Shown here: piece by piece, positions 33,760 to 52,659 of the stretch
How the letters are laid out: each line of letters opens with the position of its first letter
Position numbering within the stretch: the first letter of the stretch is position 1
Assembly (NCBI RefSeq): GCF_030463535.1
Contig: NC_132893.1
Coordinates: 30,760,782-30,824,781 of the forward strand
Direction: 5' to 3'
Length of the DNA: 64,000 bases
Source: Salminus brasiliensis
Lineage: Eukaryota > Chordata > Actinopteri > Characiformes > Bryconidae
Position numbers and translations under genes: made by a program
The notes under the pieces: generated by a model
The model's database searches: none
Seen by the model: only the letters and a program-made list of their open reading frames with translations
Told to the model about the DNA's origin: nothing

Positions 33760-33995
33760 TGTGGTAGGTCCAGAGTTGACCTGGAATCATTGGCCACAAC
33801 CAACCTGGACAGGGTGCCAGTCCACCACATGGTACCACACCCATCCATTCACTCAGACGCTCACAGCTTGGGCCAATTTAGCGAAGCCAGTTCACCTACC
33901 TTGTGTTTTTGGGAGGTGGGACGTCCACACAGTCACAGGGAGAACACACGAAAGTCCTCAGAGACAGGGACTGGAGCAAGGAGCGAACCCATGAC
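33760..33995. mobile_element. Widespread fish interspersed repeat (retroelement-type)
   Basis: Phrases gacagggtgccagtccacca, gtgtttttgggaggtgggac and cacagggagaacacacgaaa are typical of a very common fish repeat. Related pieces are at 5,360, 5,840 and 42,390. Confidence 0.55.
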
Positions 33996-34019
33996 CCTAA
34001 ACCTCTGGAGCTGCACTAT

Positions 34020-34230
34020 GGTTCTTTGAGTGACACCATAGGAGAACCTCTATTGGTTCTGTAGAGAACTGTTGAGAGGTGTATATGTGACAAGCCTTTA
34101 AATGAAAGTGATGGTTCTTTAAACTTTTAGAAGATTCTTCAAATACCTCGGTCACATCTCTATGGCAGACATGGTTCTTTATGGAACCAAAAGAGGTTTT
34201 TCTACATCAAGAACTATTGCATGTAGCACG
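34020..34230. repeat. GAACC/GGTTC-rich palindromic repeat
   Basis: Alternating ggttcttt and agaacc blocks (tatggaaccaaaagaggttt) that can fold on themselves. Related copies lie at 46,865-46,955 and 53,170-53,350. Probably a short non-autonomous DNA element. Confidence 0.5.
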
Positions 34231-34332
34231 AGGGCACTGACACTTTCATATTATACAATTCCCTGAATCTTATATTCGCATATCAGGGGGTTTCTGATAC
34301 AGTGAGAAGCATGTGGAGAATGTGGGTCTCTG

Positions 34333-34338
34333 TTTATT
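34333..34338 (-). terminator. Poly(A) signal AATAAA of ambp
   Basis: tttatt on the + strand, 136 bp past the ambp stop and the nearest such signal. Confidence 0.5.
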
Positions 34339-34473
34339 AGACCTTTGAATTATTGCAGAATTGCAGTTGCAATTGAATCAACAGAAATGGACATACAGCT
34401 CGGCTCCTGAATGAAGCTAATGAAGGTATCTGCTGTGTTCTGCTCGGTTTACTGGGAATGTTCTCCTGTGCTT

Positions 34474-36127
34474 TTAGTTCACCTTGAGAAAATCTTCATC
34501 ACCTGAAATAACAGGAAAAACATCAGGGCATTAATGCACTCTATATGATCTTACTGTAGGACAATATGACACTTATTGGCCTTATATTGTTAAAAGGACC
34601 TTTTTCTTCAGACTTCAGATCACTCCCACCAGTGTTAAGCTGAACTGCATCACACAAGGCTATGTTGGGGTCTACCGGACCTACTGTCAGAATTTCCTCC
34701 ACTCTCCACGTGACTTTTGATGGTTTAGGAAACTGTCCTCACTGACAGCCTGGCTTTATCTGCAGCATCTCTAGAGGAAAGACCTGCACTTTGAAGGGAT
34801 ATGCTGGTTGTCTGATTGCCTTCCTTTGTTATTAGCCTTACTCTGCTCATTACCTATTACTGCTTGAATGCACAGAGGGCTTTGAAGTGATCAGCAGAAA
34901 TTAGGACGTCTGAATTCTTTGTACCAACTTTCAAAGCTTAATTGACTTCCTTTATTACTGAACAGCTGCAGGTTGTTAAGCAGTTAACCTGTTCAGAACT
35001 CTGGAACTGACAGTAATGTTTACCCATGGCAGTTCATCAGGTTCACTGGACTGGTAGCTTGTGTATCAGATAGAATATAGGCGTGTGTATGAGTGATCGG
35101 GTGGTCTGTTAGTGTGCATGCATTTACCGTTTTTCATCACTCCACAGTACTCCTCACACTCCTTCTGGGTGTAGAACTTGTTGCCGTTGCCCTTGCAGCC
35201 TCCATATTTAAAGGACACGCACTTGCCGCTGGACGAGTCAAAAGCCCACAGTTCTTGAGGAGTGTTGCAGGGGCCGGCATCCATCGGGAGTCTGCAGGCG
35301 GCTATGGTAGAAAGAACAGGAGTAAATGTCATATGTTACAAATACACACACTACATACACACACACACGCTCCTAATATTGCAATGGTCACAGAATAGAC
35401 ACACTAATGCCATGTCTCCCTCACCCTCAGTGCGGCAGGTCTGCAGACACTCCTTCTCTGTCTCAAAGTTGTTCTGGTTGCCCATACAGCCTCCAAACAC
35501 GAACTGCTGGCAGGCCATGAGGGAGGAGTTATAGTGATAACGATGGATCATCCCGAAACATGGGCCTGAGTCTGGCTCAGCTGTGCAGGACTCTACACAC
35601 ACACACACACACACACACAGTACATACAGTAGTTGAATGTACAAATAATGTATTATATTATTATTTTACACATATACTATATATATATATTAGTACCTAG
35701 TTGTAATAATAATAATATATCCCACATGTATTATATGTTGAGGAGAAGGAGAACCATTCACCTGCTCCTCTAAACATGGGTGTATCATCAGCCGAACCTT
35801 CCTCTGGTGCTGGCAGAGCTGCTTCCCTCCTTGCCCTGGCCTTCACACACAGAGAATTATGGGATTGAGAGGTGAAAATGTGACTTCAGGAAAAACAGCT
35901 GACAGTTCAGTGAATAAAAGCCCTAGTCAGGGGTCATTAAAACTATAGCAATAAATACATCAGTCCCTGTGCATTACTGTGTTATTACCTGAGGCTGTGG
36001 GGCGGCCTGCTCCCCTGGAACACATTCACCTTAAAGAGAGAGGGAGAGAGGGAGAGAGAGAGAGAGAGAGAGAGAGGGGAGAAATAAAAAGATTGAAAGG
36101 CAGAGTGGTAATTTGTGTTTATAGGTC

Positions 36128-36180
<53 letters not shown>

Positions 36181-39100
36181 CGCACCTTGGTTTATTTTAA
36201 TGGAGATGGTGTCTGCACTCATTCCCTGCTCAGCCACCAGGGTCCTAAAATCATCTAATAGAGTGGGCCGCAGTTCCATTTTTCGACCTGCAGGGGGCGA
36301 CAACAGAGCACAATAGAACAGAATTGAACAGAATAGAGCAGAATAGAACAGAATAGAGTAGAATAGAGCAGAATAGAACAGAATAGAGCAGAATAAAACA
36401 GAATAGAGTAGAATAGAACAGAATAGAACAGAATAGAGCAGAATAGAACAGAATAGAACAGAATAGATCAGAATAGAACAGAATAGAGTAGAATAGAACA
36501 TAATAGAACAGAATAGAACATAATAGAGCAGAATAGAACAGAATAGAACAGAATTGAACAGAATAGAGCAGAATAGAACAGAATAGAGTAGAATAGAACA
36601 GAATAGAACAGAATAGAGCAGAATAGAACAGAATAGAGTAGAATAGAACAGAATAGAACAGAATAGAGTAGAATAGAACAGAATAGAGCAGAATAGAACA
36701 GAATAGAGCAGAATAGAGTAGAATAGAACAGAATAGAGCAGAATAGAACAGAATAGAACAGAATAGAGCAGAATAAAACAGAATAGAGTAGAATAGAACA
36801 GAATAGAACAGAATAGAGCAGAATAAAACAGAATAGAGTAGAATAGAACAGAATAAAACAGAATAGAGTAGAATAGAACAGAATAGAGTAGAATAGAACA
36901 GAATAAAACAGAATAGAGTAGAATAGAACAGAATAGAGCAGAATAGAACAGAATAGAACAGAATAGAACAGAATAGAGCAGAATAGAACAGAATAGAGTA
37001 GAATAGAACAGAATAGAACAGAATAGAGTAGAATAGAACAGAATAAAACAGAATAGAACAGAATAGAACAGAATAGAGTAGAATAGAACAGAATAAAACA
37101 GAATAGAGTAGAATAGAACAGAATAGAGCAGAATAGAACAGAATAGAACAGAATAGAACAGAATAGAGTAGAATAGAGCAGAATAGAACAGAATAGAACA
37201 GAATAGAACAGAATAGAGCAGAATAGAACAGAATAGAACAGAATAGAGTAGAATAGAACAGAATAGAACAGAATAGAGTAGAATAGAACAGAATAAAACA
37301 GAATAGAGTAGAATAGAACAGAATAGAGCAGAATAGAACAGAATAGAACAGAATAGAGTAGAATAGAACAGTGTAGAACAGAATAGAGCAGAATAGAACA
37401 GAATAGAACAGAATAGAGTAGAATAGAACAGAATAGAACAGAATAGAGCAGAATAGAACAGAATAGAACAGAATAGAGCAGAATAGAACAGAATAGAGTA
37501 GAATAGAACATAATAGAACAGAATAGAACATAATAGAACAGAATAGAACAGAATAGAGCAGAATAGAACAGAATAGAGCAGAATAGAACAGAATAGAGTA
37601 GAATAGAACAGAATAGAGTAGAATAGAGCAGAATAGAACATAATAGAGCAGAATAGAACAGAATAGAACATAATAGAGCAGAATAGAACAGAATAGAACA
37701 TAATAGAACAGAATAGAACATAATAGAGCAGAATAGAGCAGATCAGAGCAAAATAGAGCATAATAGAACAGAATAGAACATAATAGAGCAGAATAGAGCA
37801 GATCAGAGCAAAATAGAGCATAATAGAAAAGAATAGAACAGAGTAGCGCAGAATAGAGTACAATAGAGCAGAACAGAATAAATCAGAACAGAATAGAGCA
37901 GAATAGAACAAAATAGAGCAGAATAGAATAAATCAGAATAGAATAAATCAGAATAAAATAGAGCGGAATAGAATAGATCAGAATAGAATAGATCAGAATA
38001 GAATAAATCAGAATAAAATAGAGCGGAATAGAATAGATCAGAATAGAATAGAGCAGAATAAAACAGAATAGAACATAACAGTAGAGTGGAATAGAGCAGA
38101 ATAGATCGGAGTAGTGCAGAATAGAGTAGAATAGAATAGGTCAGAACAGAATAGAATAGAGAAGAAAAGAACATAATAGAGCAGAATATAAGTTAAATAG
38201 AGCAGAATAGAACATAATAGAATAGAATAGAGCATAATAGAACATAGTAGAGCAGAATAGAAGAGAGCAGGACAGAACTGAATACTGTAGAATGGAAATA
38301 AATAGAACTGCATGCTGTAGAATAGAACCAGGGAAAACAGGGGAGTATTGTTTAGTTCTCAGAGCAGTTCATACTGCACAAACCTGAGGAACAGCCTGTG
38401 AACAGAAATCTGCAGAACTGGAACCCAGAACTGAGACTGGACACCAGTGACCTGACACTGACCTTCACTACTACAACAGATTTGATCCCACCACAAACTG
38501 GAGCATCTCTGTAGAAAATCCCCCTGTGTGTGAACTGTATCTCTCACCGTAGAGTTTGATGGAGGTGGTCTTGTTCCCGCCTCGCTGCTGTTTCAGCATC
38601 ACCACCAGAGCATACTCATCATAGTTGGTGTGAACTACATAGGCATCCACATCAGCTGACCACTCTGTATGGAAACAGGGCCAGCTGGGGTCAATAGCTC
38701 ATTCAGTGCTTCTGCATTTCAGTTCATTTTGATCTATAAGGTAATTTTTGTTGCATTTTCAGCTTTTTTTTCCAAGTAGTTTTGGAGTGTATGGGAGAAA
38801 AGAGCTGCTTCAGCACTGCAGTATCTGACGGCTGTGCACTCACTGAGACTGTGGTAGTAGAATCGCCCTGGAGTCTCAGTCAGCTCGTAGTTACCAGTGA
38901 TCAACTTGCACACTCCGTGCCTGCAAAAGAGAGTGCATTCAGTCTCACTGTCAGGGTGCAAGGACATAAGCTATAAAAAACAGGAAATGGTAAAATACAG
39001 GAAAAATATTAAATGAAAAATAAAGAGAATAAAATATATACAGACAATGCAGAAAATAAATAAAATGCAAATAAAATGAAAAAAATTATAAAACTTATAA

Positions 39101-39358
39101 TAAATATAAAAATTTATAAATATTATAACTTATAAAAATAAAACTTATACAATTCTAAAATATATCAAATATATTTATATTTGATATATATAATATATTA
39201 TACAATAAATAAATTATATATATAATCAACAATTTAAAAGCCAAAATATATCAAGACAAAGGCAGAAATTATAGGTAAAACAAAAACTTGTAACACAATA
39301 TATAAAAAATATATAAAATTAAAAACAGAAAAATGCAGAAATTAATATAATTAAGATA

Positions 39359-39442
<84 letters not shown>

Positions 39443-40337
39443 TAGAAATGAATACTATAATAAATAAATAATAATAATAAAAATATACTAAGAAAAAAAA
39501 ATATATTACTGCAAAAAACATTTGTTTTTTTGAAAATAAAACTTGATTTGTCCTGCCTCACTTCACAGTCTTCATCTAAATAATTAAAACGCTTTAGAAT
39601 AAAAAATGAAAACTTTATTAATAATGACGATGAGATGTAGAGATGAACCTCTTATCTTAAAAGGTTGAGAAGACAATATATTGATCACAATATATGATAC
39701 TAACAGCATTATAGTCATGCAATTACTTATCCTCAATACTCTCCTGCTTTCAAAACATGAAATAAATATATATATTACATATTTGTTATTATTATTCATT
39801 TATATAAATATTAGTTTATAGTATTTACACACTGTATCTGTATTGCTGCATTATTACATTACTACTTTATGTATTATTGTTTTATTCAAATTAAATCCAG
39901 AAAATTGATTGATCTACAAGATATGCAAACTTTTTGTAGCTCGTCCACACAGTGTACTGGTGGTGTACATCTGATGCAATGAGTGTGTCCATGTCTGTGT
40001 GTATGAAAGAGAGAGAGTGAGCGAGAGAGGTGTACCTGGACATAATCCGCTTCATGCTGAGAGTGTTTGTGGAGGGGGTGCGCTGCAGCTCCAGGGAGCC
40101 GATGGGAGAATCTCCTTTGTACTTCTTCCTCCATGGGCAGTTGGAGGCCGAGGCAATGTCATACCACTTCCCCAAAAACTGCAGCAACACCAACCAACAA
40201 GTTTAGGGTTAGGAGGAGGGAGGGAGAAAGAGGGAAGACTCTTAACTGAGCCTCAGTCTAATGACTGAATCCTTCAGAGCAGCCTTTAAACCTAAGTCCA
40301 GCTCATTACTGTAGACCCAGAATGTACTTGTATGTGC

Positions 40338-40374
<37 letters not shown>

Positions 40375-41612
40375 GTGAAATTTTGGTGAGTGAACAGACA
40401 CAGCCAGCGCTCTTTGATCGAGAGGTAAACTCTGCTGCTGTTTAGATACACACTGCTGGGGAAAAGAGCAGCTATTGATTAACGTGAAGATCAGATCCAG
40501 AATTTCTCCACAGAGGAAAGAGTCAATCAGGCACTCAGATCAGTGTTGTGTCAGACAGTGACGGCTTTGAAGGACTGTCGTTTGATTTGAACAGATAAAA
40601 GATTCACACACTCAGAAAAGGCCTAACAGTAAACAAACAGGACTGTATTAATCCCATTACGCCCCATTGCTCTCTACTACACACTGACTTAACTGTAACT
40701 GAACAGGAATTCTCAAGGTTGAGAAGTTGTTGTTCATGTGTTCAGCTTAGCAATTTATTAGCAATGTAATAAAAATGTAAAAATATACAGTTCATTGTCT
40801 GAGTGGACAAAGTGAACAAATTCTCTATAAATAAATCTAAACTGTTATAAAGATTTTAGCGCAAAAATTAAAAAGCATGATTCTCAGCATGACCATTACT
40901 TTTTAAGACATTAAATTAAGCAAATAAACAATATTATTGTTGTGTTTTTAATGTGACGTATGTACAATGTCTTTTTTTAATATTTTAATTCAATATTTGT
41001 GTAATTTTGTATAAATTGACATTGATATTAACATTTATTCTCTTTTCTTTCTATTTGTGTAATTCCTTCATTTTTTAGGCTTTTAACTTTTATAAATAGA
41101 CAATATGGACAACAAACAAACAAACAAACAAAAAACAATGAAGTATAAAAAAACGTATTTTTACATTTTGAAAATATTTTTTGTAATTTATTTTCGGTTT
41201 ATTTATTTCTTTTTTATGGTTTACCACAGTAACCATACACACAACAAAACAATAAATAATAATAAAAATCAATAACTTTATTAAAGTCTAAAGAACCCCC
41301 GCACAGTGTAAAGCTTCTATATTGATTGTGTTTCTTTTCCTTGAACACAAGCAAGCCAGAAAACCAGTGAAAAAGCTTTTATTAAGAGTGTTTAAAAGGT
41401 GTGATGAGCAAAGTTACTATCATTATTATTATTATTATTATGATAACTAGTTGTTATATAAAAATTAAAAAAAAAAATTTAATCTGCATGCAGGTTCTTA
41501 CCCGGCTGAGGTCGAAGTTCTCCTGGGTTTGGAGGACCGGTTGTGAGGGCAGCGGACTGGCCTGTAACAGAGCCGCGCCAGCCAGCAAGAGAAACACCAG
41601 CACCCTCTTCAT
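34474..41612 (-). CDS. ambp: Alpha-1-microglobulin/bikunin precursor (protein AMBP)
   Basis: Ten coding exons join in frame with GT-AG borders: 41612-41502, 40178-40036, 38920-38844, 38664-38548, 36287-36186, 36029-35989, 35840-35762, 35592-35425, 35301-35128, 34502-34474. The product has 346 residues (human 352). Residues 1-20 are a signal peptide ([18 protein letters not shown]). The lipocalin domain has NFDLSR-FLGKWYD (32-44), the reactive Cys51 in NCPW, the disulfide pair Cys89/Cys186, and [13 protein letters not shown] (199-202) is the furin-type junction between the two products. Kunitz 1 spans 226-276 and Kunitz 2 spans 282-332; the tail is GDEDFLKVN. In vertebrates liver makes and splits this precursor: alpha-1-microglobulin is a plasma heme and radical scavenger, and bikunin is the light chain of inter-alpha-inhibitor. 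Odd: P1 residues Phe236 and Asn292, and EEGSA where a glycosaminoglycan Ser-Gly is expected. A 2 kb decamer array fills intron 4. Confidence 0.97.
35762..35840 (-). other. ambp: ambp exon 7: furin junction and bikunin N-terminus
   Basis: Codes [19 protein letters not shown] and continues. RARR fits the R-X-R/K-R furin rule and lies where the two mature proteins separate in other vertebrates. The chondroitin-bearing Ser-Gly of mammalian bikunin is Ser-Ala here. Confidence 0.85.
36050..36178. repeat. (GA)n and (GT)n microsatellites in ambp intron 5
   Basis: (GA)n 36,054-36,076 and (GT)n 36,131-36,176. The GT tract ends only 10 bp before exon 5's donor side. Confidence 0.95.
36303..38335. repeat. 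2 kb decanucleotide minisatellite in ambp intron 4
   Basis: About 155 units of GAATAGAACA and variants (GAATAGAGCA, GAATAGAGTA, GAATAAAACA) run to about 37,850, then decay to 38,335. The array begins about 16 bp from the exon 5 acceptor. All three - strand frames are free of stops for over 1.2 kb because neither the unit nor its junctions contain a stop triplet in that strand. Not a protein gene. Confidence 0.95.
38990..39540. repeat. AT-rich low-complexity block with (CA)n and (AT)n
   Basis: Lies in ambp intron 2. (CA)n 39,362-39,391 runs into (AT)n 39,392-39,437; the flanks are A-rich. Confidence 0.85.
40338..40373. repeat. (GT)n microsatellite in ambp intron 1
   Basis: About 16 GT units. 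Confidence 0.95.
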
Positions 41613-41855
41613 GTCTGTCTGACTCAGATCACACTGAGGCTGCAGTCTGCTTCAGTCAGCAGCACTATCCTCCCTCTCCTCCTCCACCTCCTCTTCTTCT
41701 TCTCGCAAAGGACATCGACCTGAGGGGCATGTGTGCTTTGGCCCCACCGAAAACGCCATCTAGAATCAGTCCCAGCAACCAAACAGAGCAAAGGTCTCCT
41801 TATCTATGTATCGACCGCTCTCTTCTGTGCCTTATTTGGCTGTTTATTTGGAGAA
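41613..41855 (-). promoter_or_regulatory. ambp promoter with liver-factor-like sites
   Basis: Upstream of the ambp ATG the + strand shows GAGCAAAGGTCT (41,786-41,797, HNF4-like) and TGTTTATTTG (41,841-41,850, FOXA-like). Mammalian AMBP is known to be driven by HNF1, HNF3/FOXA and HNF4 in liver. No clear TATA box is visible. The role is inference. Confidence 0.35.
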
Positions 41856-41984
41856 CACTGGAGAAAACTGGTCACAAACTCAACATGCTTTACATAAACC
41901 CACCAGAGAGTGACGGGGTGAATCGAAGCGAAATGAGGCCCATTCTGTTGCTTTTGAGTTTACTGTATCTGCAATTGCACACAA

Positions 41985-43720
41985 ATCTTAAAAAGCTCCA
42001 AAACAGCAACTTTACAGGAGAAGGAAAAAAACTTCCTAACTTTTAATGGAGGTCAATGTAAAAAGGTTTTATTCCAGGTCAGTCTGGAGCATTTCTATTG
42101 GTCCATTCCAGTAAAGGACAACCTTCAGATTGGCATCATGTCAAAAAGTGAAAAATGACAAAAATAGAGATATAAGGATATGAAGAGCTATGAAAGGGTC
42201 ACATGATCAGCTGTAATAAAAAAGTTAACCCCTAGATTTTGATTGTTTTGATCGGAGGGAAGAGTGTCCTAGGTATGGATGCAGATTTTTATGTTACCGT
42301 GTATCTTTGCAGTTTGCTTCCACAAAAACTAAAACAGGGACAGTAATCTCACACAGTTTCAATCACAAATCCACCCTTACCCACTTCTTCTTGGTCAGGG
42401 TCACGGTGGGCCCAGGGCCTATCTGGAATCATTGGGCACAAGGCAGGGCACCAGGCCATCACAGGGAGTTTTAATCATATATAGAATTAGTCCAATTTAA
42501 AGACCATAAGAGTCTCATTGAGTTTCACAGCACAGAAGATCACTGATGGGTTTCATAGTTCAGTCGCAGTGGCTTATGTTCAGAAAGGTGGAACGTAGGT
42601 GGAATATAGGCTGAGTGGGATTATACGGCCCCCATTGTTACAGCCCAGTTTAGGACGCCATCTAAGACCCTTGTGTGCAACCCAGGTGGGGCCCAGGTTG
42701 AACCTATCCTGGTCCCATCACTGACCCTAATGGGCTTCCATATGTACAACCAACATGGAACCCATGGCTAACCATACAGGTCCCACATGAACATGTTCGT
42801 GGGGTTATTTTTGCCCCTGATGTAACAGCACTGCTACTGGAGTATGACACTAGGGTGCTGGAGTGGCCATTGTGTTAATCTGAGAGGGGACTGTGAGGAA
42901 GCGGTTATGATGTCTAAACAGCAACATTAGAGAGGGAAAAAGACTTCTTAACTTTCAGTGGAAGTCAATGGAAAATGATTTTATTCCAAGTCATTTTGAA
43001 GCATTTCTATTGGTCATCTTAAAATATCGATACAATGGAAATAACAACAGATTCACATTATGTCAAAACGTGAGTTTTTGCAAAAAGCTTCTCAGTTTCA
43101 AATTTTTCCAGTAAAGTATTTGCGAATCTTTTCAAAAAAATGCAGTTCTGCCTGTTTTTATCATTTGACTGTTTTAAAAATGACATTTTCCCAATTAATC
43201 TTCAAGCTTAGGGCTGTATCGCGAAGCTCATTGCTATCTTACACCCCTCCAACAGTCTATTTACATGTCTTCCACCTGCGTCATTTAAACAGCAATGCTG
43301 CTTGCAAATATGTCTACGCCGATGGGCGTGGTGGTCTCGAAATGAGGTGTGTTCAGGTACATTTTTGGCCTAGGTGCGCCAATTGCACACAAATCTTAAA
43401 AAGCTCCAAAACAGCAACTTTACAGGAGAAGGAAAAAACCTTCTTAACTTTTAATGGAGGTCAGTGTAAAAAGGTTTTATTCCAGGTCAGTCTGGAGCAT
43501 TTCTATTGGTCCATTTATCATGAAATTCTAATACAAGCAGACGTCAACAGTCAGACATTCGTTGCTATCTTGGCAGTGAATTGTCAACACAGGTGCGTGC
43601 TGCCCAGCGCTCGTACACCCCTGCTTATTAAGTACACATGGGCACGCAGCAGTGCACAAACCCATAGCGCGGCCGGTCAGCAGCCATGCAAATGTTTACA
43701 TCAATAATAAATAATATATC
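41985..43720. repeat. Composite repeat with three copies of an 'aaaaagctccaaaacagcaa' block
   Basis: Copies at 41,985-42,115, 42,925-43,015 (diverged) and 43,390-43,520 share gaaaaaaacttcctaacttt, ggttttattccaggtcagtc and agcatttctattggtc. A cattatgtcaaaa phrase follows two of them and recurs at 58,440. Between copies 2 and 3 is a GC-richer segment that may be the body of a DNA transposon. A 215-codon + open frame across 43,060-43,707 has no domain I recognise. Confidence 0.55.
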
Positions 43721-45049
43721 AGTAATATTAACAACATTATTCTAGCTCCAGCACGCCTTCCCAGACCATGCATCATTGTGCCATTGAAATAGCAATCCGC
43801 CAAAGTCAGCTCTTAAAGGTAATGGCAAGTGACATGCTGATTGGTTTATTGCAAAAACACATCCATGATTAATTAAGAGACTTCGTACATGCCATTTGTG
43901 TGCTTCGAGCCGTGTAAGGTGTACTTTTCCTCGTTACCATAGCAAAGACACCCCGACACGCCCGAAATCAAGCTGGACGGTGTGCGGTTGGTGGCTCACC
44001 AAAAGATCGCTAAAATAGGGCTTCTAAACTAAAAGGCCAAAAACGGGTTTAAGATATTTTCCCTTAACTCCCTTGCATAACAAATAATACACAAGCTGAC
44101 ACACACACACACACACACACTTATATACAGAAATCAAATAAAAAGAAATCCACACCAGTCAGAGGAACAATCAACTGTAATCAAACTCTTTCATTAGAAA
44201 CAATCAGAAACTGATGATAAAACATGATATCATCAGCAGGGTTAGAGGACAATCCTAAGGATGTCAACTGATTATTAACTGATTATTAATGTGCATTTTT
44301 TAATTTTCTTTCATGATTATTTAGGACAAGAAAGCGTGAGCAGGGAAATTCCTTGCTGTAAAGTTGATTCGGGCTATTTAGCGTAGCATGTTTTCCAGAT
44401 CAGCTGATGCACGGTGAGCTGCACCGCAATTCCGTAAGAATAACCTCAGGATAAACATGATCTTGCCCTGAAAAGATACACAACAAAGAATATTAGCACA
44501 TTATCTGTATCTATGATGTGTTCAGGGTTATTGGGGACTGTGTGTATTAGCATGACTGAATATCAAATTTACCAGATTTACCAAAAATCGATCAATTCAA
44601 TTCCCACACTTTGTTGCAGTTGAACCCTTTAGTATGTATTGTCTGTGCAATTGTCTGTGATTTTTTATATGTAATGTACTCTTAAAAATAAGCTGCAAAC
44701 CTATGGAAAGTCTCAGTCAAGAAAAAAAAAAAAAAAAACAGTGATAAAGATTTTGCTCCCGATCATCCACACACCAAAGCTAAGTGACTTTAACCCTTAC
44801 AAAGACCTGGATCTGATTTGAGGGAGCTGAAAGAAGCGTGTGGGCCCGAGTTTACAGAATGTATGATGACTATTGAGTTCTAGTGTTTGCTAGCAATGAT
44901 AGCATTGTAGCTCCAGAACAATTTGGCCACCATATCTTGGCTGATCATCAGAGTCAGGATATTCATATTGGTCAGGTCTTCATATCTACTTGGCAATTAG
45001 GTAGAATTTGAACGATGTGTCTAGACGTGTGTAAAGAGTTTGTACTCAC
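43721..45049. other. Intergenic sequence and possible 3' UTR of the lipocalin gene
   Basis: A (CA)n is at 44,098-44,120 and an A-run at 44,722-44,738. On the - strand cttttcag/ggcaagatcatg (near 44,469) could be the acceptor of a 3' UTR exon pairing with the donor that follows the lipocalin stop. No separate gene seen. Confidence 0.35.
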
Positions 45050-52331
<7,282 letters not shown>

Positions 52332-52470
52332 GTTGACAGGAGACATGCAGGAACCGAGCCAGGAAAACAGGCCTGATTGACTGGACTGAGCTCTGAGAGA
52401 GCTTGTGTAAGATGGTGCCAGGCTGAACAGCTCCGCCCCTGACCTGACTGGCCAATCAGAGACACGGACA
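52332..52470 (-). promoter_or_regulatory. Lipocalin gene promoter region
   Basis: Directly upstream of the ATG, the + strand reads gctccgcccctgacc (GC box) and tggccaatcagag (CCAAT) within 30 bp, about 100-130 bp from the start codon. No TATA box is evident. Confidence 0.35.
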
Positions 52471-52659
52471 GGCATCTAACAAGGTTACTTTTCATGGAAA
52501 GGTTGGTCAACATGGAAAAAGAAATGACTGTTCAAAGCACACTCAGCGGGTTTCCAGCATGTACTACTCATATTTCACCTTTCAGACACCTGTAGGTGAT
52601 GGTCTGTTCAAGACAAGATGAACAACCACCAAAAAAACAATAAACACACACCCACCCGA

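Noticed and set aside
36031-37911. 626-codon - strand open frame ([10 protein letters not shown] repeats) running into ambp exon 5
   Set aside because: Made by the decamer array; all three frames on this strand are open, and the ambp splice acceptor at 36,288 explains the coding part.
41543-42046. 167-codon + strand frame
   Set aside because: Opposite strand of ambp exon 1 and its promoter.
43060-43707. 215-codon + strand frame
   Set aside because: Crosses a known triplicated repeat block and shows no motif of a transposase or any other family; kept only as a finding to check.
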